Shown here: positions 44,099-53,740 of the stretch, in pieces | Layout of the letters: each line of letters begins with the position of its first letter | Position numbering within the stretch: position 1 is the first letter of the stretch | Origin: an uncultured Prevotella sp. | GTDB taxonomy: Bacteria > Bacteroidota > Bacteroidia > Bacteroidales > Bacteroidaceae | Length of the DNA stretch: 64,000 bases | Reading direction: 5' to 3' | Assembly: GCA_946998205.1 (NCBI GenBank) | Contig: CAMPYJ010000011.1 | Coordinates: 1 to 64,000, forward strand | Position numbers and translations under genes: made by a program | The notes under the pieces: model-generated | The model's input: the letters and a program-made list of their open reading frames with translations, nothing else | The model's database searches: none | Told to the model about the DNA's origin: nothing

Positions 44099-45556
44099 CT
44101 ATTTGTCGAGTGTCACGGCAAAGTAGTCTCTCTTGCCGGTTGGCCAGATACCCTTGATGTAGAGCACGGGATCTTTGCTCGTTGATGCCTTTTTCACAGC
44201 GGTTTGCAAGTCCTCCAATGTCTTCATTGGCGTGTCGTTCACTTCCAGGATGATGAAGCCTTTCGAGATGCCGGCGTCCTTCAGCGCTCCGTTGCGAATC
44301 TTGATGACCTCCAGTCCGTAATTTTCGTGCGTCTGCTGCTTCTTCTCCTTCGTTATCTCTCTGAAGTTTCCGCCCAGCACGTCCAGGTCAGCCACCTTGA
44401 CGATGTTCGTGTTGCCCTGTGCGTTCTTCAGCGTTACGGTCTTGGTGTTCTTTTTCTTGTTGTGCAGGTAGGTGATGGTAATCTTCTGTCCTGGCCGCTT
44501 GTCGTAGATTATTTCCTGGAGCTCTGCCATCTTGTTGATTTTCTTGCCGTCCAGGTTGATGATGACGTCACCTTCCCTCAGTCCGGCCTCAGAGCCGGCG
44601 CCGTCGCTCTCAACTTTGGCAACGTATACGCCGGAGTTGGTTCCCAGGTCTACGTCCTTGTCCTGGTCTTTCTGCATGTTGATGTAGTTCAGCACGTCTT
44701 GACCTTGAATGCCAAGCATGGCGCGCTGCACCGTTCCGTATTTCTTGAGGTCGCCCACCACCTTGTTCATGATGCTTGTCGGGATGGCGAATCCGTAACC
44801 GCTGTACGATCCGGTCTGAGAATACAGCATGGCGTTGATGCCCACCAGCTCTCCCTGTGCGTTAACCAAGGCTCCCCCCGAGTTGCCCGCGTTGATGGCG
44901 GCGTCGGTTTGGATGAAACTTTCCACGCTGTTGGCGTACAGTGATCTGGCTTTGGCACTCACGATTCCTGCCGTCACCGTGTTGTTCAGTCCAAACGGGT
45001 TGCCTATGGCAATTACCCATTCGCCGATTTTCAGCTTGTCAGAATCACCGATGGGAAGGGTTGGGAAGTTATGACCGTCGATCTTGATGAGTGCCAGGTC
45101 GGTCGCCTTGTCGGTGCCAACCACTCTTGCCGAGAATTCCCTGTTGTCCGTCAGCGTGACGGTCAGCTCGTCGGCGCCCTCTACCACATGGTTGTTCGTG
45201 ACGATGTATCCATCTTCTGAAATCAGCACGCCCGAGCCGGTTGCTCTCTTCGGCGGCGTTTGAATCTTCCGCTTTTGCGTTCTGCCCTCTTCCTGTCCGA
45301 AGAAGTCGAACGGAAAGCCAAAGAAGTCAGAGAACGGACTGCTCTGCATCTCAACGGTACGCGTCTTTGAGTTCTGTACATATTTGATGTGCACCACTGC
45401 CGGCAGCGCCTTGTTCGCAGCATAAGTAAGGTCTATGGGTTGTCCCGCAGCGGGAGCTTGAGCACCAGCCGCGTTCGCGTTGATAAACGGGCCGGCAGAA
45501 AGAGCAACTGCGATGAGGCACGTTGCTGACAGTAAATAATTGGAATACTTTTTCAT
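44099..45556 (-). CDS. degP: Do/DegP family periplasmic serine protease
   Basis: Envelope quality-control protease and chaperone. Signal peptide at 1-30, protease domain with the triad His123 (TNNHVV), Asp153 (ATDLALIK) and Ser226 (GNSGGAL), then two PDZ domains (about 275-370 and 390-480). The 485-residue length is usual. Residues 76-105 form a Phe-rich then Lys-rich loop like the LA loop. Transcribed alone leftward from a promoter about 95 bp upstream. Confidence 0.96.
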   Translation of the reverse strand: MKKYSNYLLSATCLIAVALSAGPFINANAAGAQAPAAGQPIDLTYAANKALPAVVHIKYVQNSKTRTVEMQSSPFSDFFGFPFDFFGQEEGRTQKRKIQTPPKRATGSGVLISEDGYIVTNNHVVEGADELTVTLTDNREFSARVVGTDKATDLALIKIDGHNFPTLPIGDSDKLKIGEWVIAIGNPFGLNNTVTAGIVSAKARSLYANSVESFIQTDAAINAGNSGGALVNAQGELVGINAMLYSQTGSYSGYGFAIPTSIMNKVVGDLKKYGTVQRAMLGIQGQDVLNYINMQKDQDKDVDLGTNSGVYVAKVESDGAGSEAGLREGDVIINLDGKKINKMAELQEIIYDKRPGQKITITYLHNKKKNTKTVTLKNAQGNTNIVKVADLDVLGGNFREITKEKKQQTHENYGLEVIKIRNGALKDAGISKGFIILEVNDTPMKTLEDLQTAVKKASTSKDPVLYIKGIWPTGKRDYFAVTLDK

Positions 45557-45650
45557 TTAAATGTTATTTAATTGTTCTTTGTTTCTTTCATCGAGAACGT
45601 TCCGCCTTATAAGCGGTAAGCAACATTCTGCCATTTGTTTATGACTGATG

Positions 45651-45658
45651 CAAATTTA
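45651..45658 (-). promoter_or_regulatory. Promoter box for degP
   Basis: Minus strand TAAATTTG, matching TAnnTTTG, 94 bp before the start. The leader contains a small CCGC / GCGG inverted repeat near 45603-45615. Confidence 0.6.
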
Positions 45659-45921
45659 GGCGCAAAAAACGTTATCCTGCCATTTTGACGGGTTTCTTTA
45701 TTCCAATTTAACAATTCGCTTTGACACATTAACGGCTCTTAAATCATTGTCGGACGTTTTCACAAATATTGAATGTTCAGGCACTTCCGTCTCTCGGTCA
45801 TCCCCCTGCGGCGGGGCTTGTCCGCATGTCCGGCGGCTCCCGTCTCCGGGGCTCGCACGCTTGGATGAAATCGTTTCCTACCGGTGCGCTTCCTCCCCCC
45901 GCGTTCATTGTCATGGAATGA

Positions 45922-46111
45922 GGGCGGTTCTATAAATTATCATCGTGAAGTCTTTTCATGTCAGTATTTTTACGCATTGTCTTCTTGTGAACTCTTTTTT
46001 CACCAATTTGCCTGTTCGTTCAGTGGTATAGCTCGCCATACTCTTTCACTCACAAACAAATTTACCTCAAAAATAGTCTCACAATCTGTCAACGCTATTT
46101 TATAGAACCGT
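45922..46111 (+). repeat. Dispersed hairpin repeat, full but diverged copy (190 bp)
   Basis: Left terminus GGGCGGTTCTATAAATTA is intact; the right end is diverged (CTATTTTATAGAACCGTAC). The core loop motifs TCGTTCAGT and TTTCACTC are kept, with the inner stem weakened by one mismatch. It lies between degP and the RNase P RNA gene. Confidence 0.88.
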
Positions 46112-46159
46112 ACATAAAAAACTTTTAGTCTGCGCGCCACTTCTCTGTGTTTTTTTTAC

Positions 46160-46167
46160 TATCTTTG
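46160..46167 (+). promoter_or_regulatory. Promoter box for rnpB
   Basis: TATCTTTG, about 12 bp before the RNase P RNA begins. Confidence 0.7.
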
Positions 46168-46176
46168 CGCCCATAA

Positions 46177-46540
46177 GCAAGTGTTCCGGCTCTGCCGCTG
46201 GCATCTTCTGGATGCGGGAGGAAAGTCCGGGCAACACAGGACACTCCACTTCTGAAATTGGAAGCTGTTGGTGACAGCAGGTGTCGGTAGAAGAGAATGA
46301 CCGCCCGCAAGGGTAAGGGTGAGAAGGTGGTGTAAGAGACCACCAGCTGGCGGGTGACCGTCAGGCTGTGCCGTCTGGAGGTTGCAAGTTCGCGTATACC
46401 ATTGTTTGAAGGTTGTCCGCCTGAACGTCCGCGTGCAATGGAGGGTAGAATGCTGGAGTTGGAGGGTGACTTCCAACGTAGATAAATGGCAGAGCGCCAA
46501 CATCGTTGGTTACAGAACCCGGCTTACAGGAACACTTCTT
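46177..46540 (+). ncRNA. rnpB: RNase P RNA (type A)
   Basis: Catalytic RNA that matures the 5' ends of tRNAs. The ends pair as helix P1 (AAGTGTTCC near 46179-46187 with GGAACACTT near 46529-46537). The conserved region GAGGAAAGTCCGGGC follows the P2/P3 region, and the universal 3' segment ACAGAACCCGGCTTAC is present near 46513-46528; P8/P9, P12 and P15-P18-like segments lie between. Its promoter overlaps no gene. A T-rich stretch after the last helix may end transcription. Boundaries are accurate to a few bases. Confidence 0.95.
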
Positions 46541-46610
46541 ATTTTTATGAAACCAAGTCGCGTAACCAAGGCAAGACACCGGCGTTCTGTCTTGTAATGA
46601 AGTACAGTCT

Positions 46611-47975
46611 ATGAAAAAGTACATACGGCAGGCCAAGCGCTTTCTCACGGTGGATGTCTGGCGCGTTACGCCCAAAGACGTCTCGCCCCTGGGATACCTG
46701 CTCGTCAGCATCGTGAAAAAGCTGACGTTGGCCGTCAAGTTCTTCTTCACCAAGGGCACCGGCGATTCAGCCGCCGCGCTTACCTATTCCACGCTGCTGG
46801 CCATCGTCCCCATCAGCGCGGTGGTGTTCGCGGTGGCGCGGGGATTCGGCTTCTCCAAGTACATCGAGGAGTGGTTCCGCAACGCCTTGTCAGGACAGTC
46901 GCAGGCGGCCGAAATCATCATCGGCTTCGTCAACTCGTATTTGGTGCACGCGCAGAGTGGCGTCATCCTCGGCGTCGGCCTGCTCTTCATGCTGTGGACG
47001 GTGCTCCGGTTGACGCGTACCATTGAGCAAACTTTCAACGCCATTTGGCAGGTCAAGCACGAGCGCACGCTCTTCCGCACCGTCACCGACTATCTCGCCA
47101 TGGTCTTCCTGATGCCCATCTTGATAGTGTTGATTTCCGGCATCTCCATCTTCATGACCGCGTCCGTCGACCGCGCGCAAGGCTACATGCTGCTCGCGCC
47201 CATGCTGCAGACGGGGTTGAAGGTGATGCCCTTCTTCGTCATGTCATGCGTGTTCATCGGCTTGTACATCTTCATGCCCAACACCAAGGTCAAGGTTTCC
47301 GCGGCCGTCGCGCCGGGCATCCTCGCCGGCGTGGCCATGCAGGTGCTTCAGCTGTTCTATGTCCACGGCCAGCTGCTGCTGTCCAGCTACAACGCCATCT
47401 ACGGCTCGTTTGCCGCACTGCCGCTGTTCATGCTGTGGGTGCAGATATCGTGGACCATCTGCCTGTTTGGCGCGCAACTGTGCTACACCAACCAGAACTC
47501 TGAGGAGTTCGCCTTCATGGCCAATCCGGAGGAAATCAGCCACCGCTACCGGCTCCTGATGAGCGCCGTGCTGCTCAGCAAGATATGCAGCCGATTCGCA
47601 CAGGGGAAGAAACCCTACACGGCACTTGAGCTAAAACTGGAGACAAACATCCCAATACGCGTCACCAACGACCTGCTGTACAATCTGACGCGGGCCAATC
47701 TCATCAATTCGAGCGTGTGCCATGATAATCACGACGGCGACTTGATTTACCAGCCGGCGCGGACATTGGAACGCATCACGCTGGGAACCATGGTCGACAG
47801 GTTGGAGGCACTGGGGCGATGGGACATGACGCTTGATTTGCACCAGCAGCTCGCCTCAGCTCAATGGAAGCGCCTGTTCGACTTGCGCAAGGCCTATCTC
47901 GAACAGCTCAGGGATGTTCCCATCAGGGCGTTGTTTCCACAGGAAGACGCTCAGACGCACGGTATGTTCAGTTAA
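46611..47975 (+). CDS. YihY/BrkB family membrane protein
   Basis: An inner-membrane protein of the YihY/virulence factor BrkB family, once misnamed RNase BN. Residues about 35-290 contain six hydrophobic helices with the typical AALTYSTLLAIVPISAVVFA and a conserved LLMLWTVLRL-like segment; the last 150 residues are a soluble helical, winged-helix-like tail. 454 residues. Function is not established. It begins 70 bp after rnpB and could be reached by read-through. Confidence 0.88.
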   Translation: MKKYIRQAKRFLTVDVWRVTPKDVSPLGYLLVSIVKKLTLAVKFFFTKGTGDSAAALTYSTLLAIVPISAVVFAVARGFGFSKYIEEWFRNALSGQSQAAEIIIGFVNSYLVHAQSGVILGVGLLFMLWTVLRLTRTIEQTFNAIWQVKHERTLFRTVTDYLAMVFLMPILIVLISGISIFMTASVDRAQGYMLLAPMLQTGLKVMPFFVMSCVFIGLYIFMPNTKVKVSAAVAPGILAGVAMQVLQLFYVHGQLLLSSYNAIYGSFAALPLFMLWVQISWTICLFGAQLCYTNQNSEEFAFMANPEEISHRYRLLMSAVLLSKICSRFAQGKKPYTALELKLETNIPIRVTNDLLYNLTRANLINSSVCHDNHDGDLIYQPARTLERITLGTMVDRLEALGRWDMTLDLHQQLASAQWKRLFDLRKAYLEQLRDVPIRALFPQEDAQTHGMFS

Positions 47976-48101
47976 GGGAAATGTTGCTGATAAAAATGCC
48001 CGTTAGATGATTGGGAACTGGTAGCTTACCTGTAAACGATAAACCAAATGATTGCATGGCCTTGACAGCGTCATCATTAAAAAAGCAGAAAGGATAAACG
48101 T

Positions 48102-48515
48102 ATGGAAATGAATTTGCCTGATTTCATGAAATATAAAGACAGGTTCTCCAACTCTGGTTTTGTGGAGAAAATATCACGCGTTGCAAAGCGTGCGGGTGCA
48201 AAGCTTGTCTATGCAGCGCTTATTCTTTATTACACCTTAGAGAGCGACAGGGTGCCGGTGAAGGACAAGGCCGTCATCATCGGAGCGTTGGGCTATCTCA
48301 TCAGTCCGCTCGACGTGGTGCCCGACGCCATTCCCATCGCGGGCCTCGGTGACGACTTGGCGGTGTTGATTTACGTGCTCCATAAGGTTTGGGGCGACGT
48401 CTCCGATGAGGTGAGGCAGAAGGCCAAGGCGAAGATGGGCCAATGGTTCGACCTTGACGAGATAGCCTCCGCCGACGATATCTTCACTGAGCGGCCCGAA
48501 GACACGCCTGTTTAG
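48102..48515 (+). CDS. DUF1232 (YkvA-like) membrane protein
   Basis: A 137-residue protein with the DUF1232 signature LGYLISPLDVVPDAIPIAGLGDD (residues 60-82 by position: ISPLDVVPDAIP core) inside a hydrophobic region, an N-terminal basic part and an acidic tail. Widespread but uncharacterised; probably associated with the inner membrane. About 125 bp separate it from the BrkB-like gene. Confidence 0.87.
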   Translation: MEMNLPDFMKYKDRFSNSGFVEKISRVAKRAGAKLVYAALILYYTLESDRVPVKDKAVIIGALGYLISPLDVVPDAIPIAGLGDDLAVLIYVLHKVWGDVSDEVRQKAKAKMGQWFDLDEIASADDIFTERPEDTPV

Positions 48516-49303
48516 GGGGCTTGTCGGCTTGTCGTAACGCCGTGGAGCCGAGGGGCGGATGCTCATCGTGCGGTGCGTGACGGCCATTGGCGCAACCCCC
48601 GGGGCCGACGGGCGCGCACCGTTTTCCGCCTGCGTCATCGGCGTGTCGCGGCTCATGCGCGTGCCGTGTGCGCCGCGCCGCCATGTCGGCGATTCGGAGC
48701 GGGGGTGGCGCGCGGGGGTGGCGGATGATGAATTTTCTTGACAACCCGCCGCTCCGCGCTTGACGTTTTTGCAAGCGGAGGCGCATGTCGTCACGGATAA
48801 GCTAAATATGAGCGGTTCTCGCATGCGCTTGTCATTCAGCGCGTCATGTGGCGCGCATGCTGTCGGGCGCTTGTTTTTCCATGTTCTTTCACGCCAAAGG
48901 CATTGACTTAGGGCTTCAACGGGCATGCTCTTGCGGGGCAATCGCATGCGCGCGGACAGGCTGGGCGATGCCTCCAGTGGTGCGGAAGCATTGCTTTTCT
49001 CCGTCAAGGCTTTCACCTGCTCACCCGGGAGTTGCCGTTTTCTTCCCCGCAGCCTATCGTTTTTTTCCCGAGCTTGCAGTTTTCATGGTGTGTCTCAGGG
49101 ACAAGAAATGTGAAAAAAACGGACGCTTCTTCGTTTGTCGTCGATGCGGCGTCCAACCTGTCCCGTTCTCTTTCACGCGGCCGTGCGCCGGGGGAGGGGT
49201 TGTGCTGCTTTGCCGCGAATCCGGCTTGAGCGGTCATTTACCGCTTGGTGGGTTGCCTCAAGCTCCCCTCGGGCGTTCTCGGGCGTGCCGCGGATGCCGC
49301 GTT
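48516..49303. other. G+C-rich region without a recognisable gene
   Basis: About 790 bp. Several open frames exist on both strands but none has family resemblance, a promoter box or a plausible start. The first half is strongly G+C rich with many GCGC runs. A weak hairpin AGCGGT / ACCGCT lies at 49229-49245. No repeat copy, tRNA or mobile element was seen. Confidence 0.45.
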
Positions 49304-50068
49304 TCACAACTTGTCCGTGTGAGCCCTTAGCACGCGGTGCGGCATGTCTCCATGTCCCACCAGGTCGATGGGGCAGCCGAAGTGCTCTTCCAGCTCTTCC
49401 ATGGGCAGCTCGGTGTCGGGATGATAGTGCGCGCGTTTGTTCACGCAGGCAATGTCTTTCACGTTTTGCAGGATGGTGCCAATGTCGTGGCTCACGATGA
49501 TGATGGCGCAGTCGCGGTTGATGTCGTTCAGCGTTTGGTACATCTGTTCTTGGAATCGCCTGTCGATGTATGTGTTTGGCTCATCCAGGATCAGCACTTC
49601 CGGCCGCGCTACGATGGCTCGGGCCAGCAGCACGCGCTGCAGCTGTCCGCCGCTGAGGGTGCCGATGGCGCGCCGGCGCAGTTCGGTGAGCTGCATCCTG
49701 TCGAGCGTTTCGTCCACCATGCGGTGGTGTTTGGACGTGAATGGTGAGAACAGTTTCTTTTGTCCGCTCAGTCCTGAGAGCACTACTTCCTGCACCGAGA
49801 TGGGGAATTTCTTGTCGATGTCGCTGTATTGTGGGAGGTATCCCATGCTGATGTGGTCTGCCGGTTTTCCGTTTCGGTAGAACTTGATTTGTCCCCCGCT
49901 CGGCTTCTTCAGACCGATGATGAGTTGTACGAGTGTGGTTTTCCCCCCGCCGTTCGGTCCGATGATGCCCAGAAAGTCGTGGTCGTACACGGTGAGGTTC
50001 ACGTCTTGCAGCACCGTCTTCCGTCCGTAGGCCGCGCTGACGTTTTCTAATTGGATGATGGGTGTCAT
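49304..50068 (-). CDS. Metal ABC transporter ATP-binding protein (ZnuC/MntA-like)
   Basis: Cytoplasmic ATPase for zinc or manganese import. Walker A GPNGGGKTT (37-45), Q-loop LPQYSDID, ABC signature LSGGQLQRV, Walker B VLILDEPNT and switch His in VSHDIG are all present in 254 residues. It begins 4 bp after the binding-protein gene ends, so both are on one transcript. Its permease is inferred to be the gene at 31570-32406. Confidence 0.94.
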   Translation of the reverse strand: MTPIIQLENVSAAYGRKTVLQDVNLTVYDHDFLGIIGPNGGGKTTLVQLIIGLKKPSGGQIKFYRNGKPADHISMGYLPQYSDIDKKFPISVQEVVLSGLSGQKKLFSPFTSKHHRMVDETLDRMQLTELRRRAIGTLSGGQLQRVLLARAIVARPEVLILDEPNTYIDRRFQEQMYQTLNDINRDCAIIIVSHDIGTILQNVKDIACVNKRAHYHPDTELPMEELEEHFGCPIDLVGHGDMPHRVLRAHTDKL

Positions 50069-50072
50069 GCGG

Positions 50073-50900
50073 CTATTTCAGTTTTTTTGCGATATTCACC
50101 ATTTCTTCGCTCCAATCGCGGCTCAGTGGGTTGATGGTTTCCGTTTCCGCACCCACCTCTTGGCTTACTATCTTCGTGCTTCCGTTTTCAAACATCTTCT
50201 GCACGAACATCACTCTCACCTTCTTGTTCCTGGCCAGCTGTATGGTTTTCTTCAGCTGTGCGGCACTGGGTTCGCGCCCTTCTTCCTCCACCGGAATTTG
50301 TAAAAGCTCGTAGTCGCGCGCGAAGTAGGTGAGCGCCGGGTGGTCGATGAGGAAGGCCTGCGACTTGTCGCGCGTGAGCTGTTCGCGCAGCCGTATGTCG
50401 GTAGCCTTGATGGTGTCTGTCAATGCTTCGTAGTTTTTTCTGTATGCGGCGCTGTCGCGCTCGTCGATGCTTACCAGTGCGTGGTAGATGTTCCGTGCGA
50501 TTAGCTTTGCGTTGTTGGTGCTCATCCAGGTGTGCGGATCGGTGACACCGCGTGAAGTGTGGGCGGGCTCGATGCCTTCAGACGAATCGATGATGATGGT
50601 GTGGGGCGCGTTCTGGATTAGTTTCTTCATCCATGTGCGCTCAAAGCCAATGTTTCCCACCTTGATGTACAGGTCGCTCTCGGCCAGCTTCATCATCTGT
50701 CGGGTGGTGGGCTCGTAGGTCTCGGGGTTTCCTCCCTGGGGAACCATGGTGCTCACCGCGAACTTGTCACCGGCTATTTGCTCGGTGAAGTAGCGCAGTG
50801 GCTCTATGGACACCGTGATTTTCCGCCTCGTGTCTTGCGGGGTGGTGGTGCATGATGCGAGAATGAGCGTGACCGTGAGCGGCAGAAGGTGTTTTTTCAT
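50073..50900 (-). CDS. Metal ABC transporter substrate-binding lipoprotein (ZnuA-like)
   Basis: Lipid-anchored periplasmic zinc/manganese binding protein: lipobox LASC (Cys17), two lobes joined by a long helix, DPHTWMS and DHPALTYFARD supplying two histidine ligands. At the position where ZnuA usually has its first His (GASPHDY type) this protein has GGNPETYEP, i.e. Glu. There is no His-rich loop. MKKHLLP at 50900 is chosen; an in-frame ATG at 50912 is also possible. 275 residues. Confidence 0.9.
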   Translation of the reverse strand: MKKHLLPLTVTLILASCTTTPQDTRRKITVSIEPLRYFTEQIAGDKFAVSTMVPQGGNPETYEPTTRQMMKLAESDLYIKVGNIGFERTWMKKLIQNAPHTIIIDSSEGIEPAHTSRGVTDPHTWMSTNNAKLIARNIYHALVSIDERDSAAYRKNYEALTDTIKATDIRLREQLTRDKSQAFLIDHPALTYFARDYELLQIPVEEEGREPSAAQLKKTIQLARNKKVRVMFVQKMFENGSTKIVSQEVGAETETINPLSRDWSEEMVNIAKKLK

Positions 50901-50923
50901 AAAGCGTGTCATGTATGTGATGA

Positions 50924-51376
50924 TTATAAGATGAGGTTCATGCCATAGATGATGAGCAGGTATCTGAATATTTTTCCCAGCGTGAACGAGGCGAGGGTGA
51001 CCCAAATATTGGCTCTCACCAGTCCTAAGACGACGGCTATGGCGCTTCCGATGATGGGCAGGAACGCGAAGAAACCTATCCAGGCGCCGTAACGGGCCGT
51101 CAGGTGTCGCGCGCGCTCCAGCTTGTCGTGTCTGACGTGCAGGTATCTCTCTATCCAGTCTAACCGTCCCAGCGTGCCGATGAGATAATTGAGCAACGAG
51201 CCGATGACGTTTCCGATGGTGCCGTACACGGTCAGTGCCCATGGGTTGAGGCCGGCCGCCAGCAGGCCCGCCATCACGGCCTCGCTGCTGAAAGGAAAGA
51301 CGGAGCCGGCTAAGAGCGAGGACAGGAACATGCCCGCATAGCCGTATTGCGTGAGGAGATTCATCAATGTGTCCAT
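50924..51376 (-). CDS. DedA/YqaA-like membrane protein
   Basis: A 150-residue inner-membrane protein of the DedA/SNARE-associated type in its short YqaA form: SLLAGSVFPFSSEAVMAGLLAAG, then GNVIGSLLNYLIG, and a C-terminal FLPIIGSAIAVVLGLVR (motifs given in segments). Family members are proposed lipid scramblases or flippases. It overlaps the end of the upstream gene by 13 bp and ends 23 bp before the binding-protein gene, so a four-gene operon is likely. Confidence 0.87.
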   Translation of the reverse strand: MDTLMNLLTQYGYAGMFLSSLLAGSVFPFSSEAVMAGLLAAGLNPWALTVYGTIGNVIGSLLNYLIGTLGRLDWIERYLHVRHDKLERARHLTARYGAWIGFFAFLPIIGSAIAVVLGLVRANIWVTLASFTLGKIFRYLLIIYGMNLIL

Positions 51377-52290
51377 AGTTGATAACCCGTGATGGCCAGC
51401 GTGAAGACGAACAGTGCGAGACAAGTAATGCCCGACAGGCGCGAGCCGGTGAACGTGATGTAGTGGCCGATGAGGGGTGAGACGCTGACAATGAGTGCAG
51501 GTAAGAGGTTGGGTAGGTGCGTGGGTTGCAGGATGATGAACACGATGGTGGCTGCCATCATCAACATAAAGGATGAGAAAAACAAGCGAATGCGAATCTT
51601 ATCCTTTGAGCGGTTGAGGAGAAAATGCAGCATGCCGATGATGCCCAATGCGGAGATAAAGCAGAGGGTCAGCAGGTTCAGCAGGGAAATGCTTTGGAAA
51701 TCGAAGAGAGGTGCAAAGTCGGTGATGCTGGAAAAGTGATGGACGAGCGTGTCAACATCGTGCATGTAAACGTAATAGCCGCCGACAAACCAATAGGGAG
51801 TGATGACGGCCAGCAGCGACGCCCAGAAGGTTCGCCAACCCATGCCCATGACGTAAAACCGCAAGATGATCCACCACAAGGGAACGAGGAACAGCGTTTG
51901 GACGAACCAGACGCTGGCCAAGCCGATGAAGAAGAACGCGTTGAACACGTTGCTGACGGCCGATTTGTCCTGATAGGCGCGGAACATGAACAGGTAGGTG
52001 AGGGCGAAGCATAGTTGTACGACGCAGGCCTCCGGGTGAACGAACAGGGGTAGGGCAGCGACCGAGAGCGCGAGGTAGGAACAAGACAGCATGCGGCTGT
52101 AGGTTCTAAACAGCGCATGTTGGTTGTTCAGCTCTGCCATCACGACGGTGGTGACGAGCATGAGGATGAATGATGCCCATAGCTGATGTCGCAAGAGGCC
52201 GCCCGACAGCCATATTCCACATGCGTAGACAATCGTCAGCGGGAATGCGTAACGGCTGCAAGCTATCTTGTGTTGTAATCTGTTTGCCAT
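51364..52290 (-). CDS. Polytopic membrane protein, unknown function
   Basis: A protein of about 308 residues with nine or ten hydrophobic helices and short polar loops (YQDKSA, NRSKDKIRI). It resembles conserved Bacteroidales membrane proteins of the DUF6427 kind by recall, without a known function. MANRLQHK at 52290 is preferred over 52302. First gene of the leftward set leading to the metal transporter. Confidence 0.72.
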   Translation of the reverse strand: MANRLQHKIACSRYAFPLTIVYACGIWLSGGLLRHQLWASFILMLVTTVVMAELNNQHALFRTYSRMLSCSYLALSVAALPLFVHPEACVVQLCFALTYLFMFRAYQDKSAVSNVFNAFFFIGLASVWFVQTLFLVPLWWIILRFYVMGMGWRTFWASLLAVITPYWFVGGYYVYMHDVDTLVHHFSSITDFAPLFDFQSISLLNLLTLCFISALGIIGMLHFLLNRSKDKIRIRLFFSSFMLMMAATIVFIILQPTHLPNLLPALIVSVSPLIGHYITFTGSRLSGITCLALFVFTLAITGYQLWTH

Positions 52291-52447
52291 GAATAAAACC
52301 AATCTACCTTATTTCCATATCTGCAAGTTGATGGGATGTGCGATTTTCACACCGCATGATTCTTAACTTGCATACCTACCTTTCAACGAAAAGACGTTTT
52401 TGTTTGACATCTTCTTTGTCTTAGTTTGTGTGCCAGAGCTTGCCTTC

Positions 52448-53716
52448 TTATATATCCTGCCCAATATCTTTTCTAAAGTATTTATCTTGAAATTGAATCT
52501 TTTGGGCTGTTTCAAAACACTTTTTCAGTGCGTCTTCTTTATTTTCACCATAGGAGGTAACTGCCAAAACTCGCCCACCTGCAGTTACAATTTGATTGTT
52601 TTCCCGTTTTGTTCCACTATGAAAAACAATGCTCTCTCCTGTTTCTTCAAGCCCAGAGATAGGATATCCTTTTACATATTTTTGTGGATAACCCCCGCTG
52701 ACGAGCATGATACAAATGGCAGCTCGTTTGTCAAAGGTGACGACCCGCTTGTCCAAGTCGCCTTCTGCAATACCTTCAAACAAATCGACGAGGTCGCTTT
52801 CCAGTCTCAGCATTACCGTTTCTGTCTCCGGGTCGCCCATTCTACAGTTGTATTCTATCACCATGGGGTCGCCTTTTACATTGATTAAGCCAAAGAAGAT
52901 AAAGCCTTTGTAGTCGATACCTTCTTCAGACAGTCCCTTTATCGTTGGCTGAATGATTCGTTCCTCCACCTTCTTCATCCAGTCTTTGTCTGCGAATGGG
53001 ACGGGTGAGACGCTGCCCATGCCGCCTGTATTCAGTCCTGTATCGCCTTCACCAATGCGCTTATAATCCTTTGCTTCTGGCAAAATTTGATAATGTTTGC
53101 CATCGGTTAAGACGAAAACAGAACACTCTATTCCACTTAGATATTCCTCTATGACGACTCGTGCCGACGCCTTTCCAAACATCCCCCCTAACATTTCCTT
53201 CAATTCTCGCTGTGCTTCTGCCAGCGTAGGGAGTATTAAAACGCCCTTACCGGCACACAGTCCGTCGGCTTTCAGCACATAGGGAGCCTCTAAAGTCTCC
53301 AAGAAGCGAAGTCCTTCATCTAAAGTCTCGCCCGTAAAGGTGTGGTATCGGGCGGTTGGAATGTGGTGACGTTGCATGAAAGCCTTGGCAAAATCCTTGC
53401 TACCTTCCAGTTTTGCCCCCTCTTTCGATGGACCTATGACCACGGTGTCTTTGGTTCGAGAGTCATTTCTCAATGCATCGTAGATGCCATTCACCAGTGG
53501 ATCTTCGGGTCCTACGACCACCATGTCAATCTGTTGGGTGCATATGAAATCTTTGATAGCATCGAAATCGTTCACCTGAATGTCAACGTTGGTGCCTACC
53601 TCGCTTGTTCCAGCGTTGCCGGGGGCGATGAACAGTTGGGTTACTCGCTTGCTTTGTGCTATTTTCCAGCCCAAGGCGTGTTCTCTTCCGCCACTACCTA
53701 ATAATAATATCTTCAT
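52448..53716 (-). CDS. purD: Phosphoribosylamine-glycine ligase
   Basis: Second step of de novo purine synthesis (GAR synthetase). ATP-grasp enzyme of 422 residues starting MKILLLGSGGREHALGW, with VVVGPEDPLV, the ATP-binding VLKADGLCAGKGV, and the NCRMGDPETETV metal site. Normal length. Transcribed leftward; its upstream region is occupied by a full copy of the dispersed repeat starting 25 bp away, so its promoter is either in that copy or beyond it. Confidence 0.97.
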   Translation of the reverse strand: MKILLLGSGGREHALGWKIAQSKRVTQLFIAPGNAGTSEVGTNVDIQVNDFDAIKDFICTQQIDMVVVGPEDPLVNGIYDALRNDSRTKDTVVIGPSKEGAKLEGSKDFAKAFMQRHHIPTARYHTFTGETLDEGLRFLETLEAPYVLKADGLCAGKGVLILPTLAEAQRELKEMLGGMFGKASARVVIEEYLSGIECSVFVLTDGKHYQILPEAKDYKRIGEGDTGLNTGGMGSVSPVPFADKDWMKKVEERIIQPTIKGLSEEGIDYKGFIFFGLINVKGDPMVIEYNCRMGDPETETVMLRLESDLVDLFEGIAEGDLDKRVVTFDKRAAICIMLVSGGYPQKYVKGYPISGLEETGESIVFHSGTKRENNQIVTAGGRVLAVTSYGENKEDALKKCFETAQKIQFQDKYFRKDIGQDI

Positions 53717-53740
53717 GCGTATGTTTCCTTTTTTATTACA

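Noticed and set aside
46159..46503. Open frames across 46.2-46.5 kb
   Set aside because: This is RNase P RNA; the frames are incidental.
50913..51491. Long upstream extension of the metal-binding lipoprotein frame
   Set aside because: The extension lies over the DedA-like gene in another frame and would bury the lipoprotein signal peptide.
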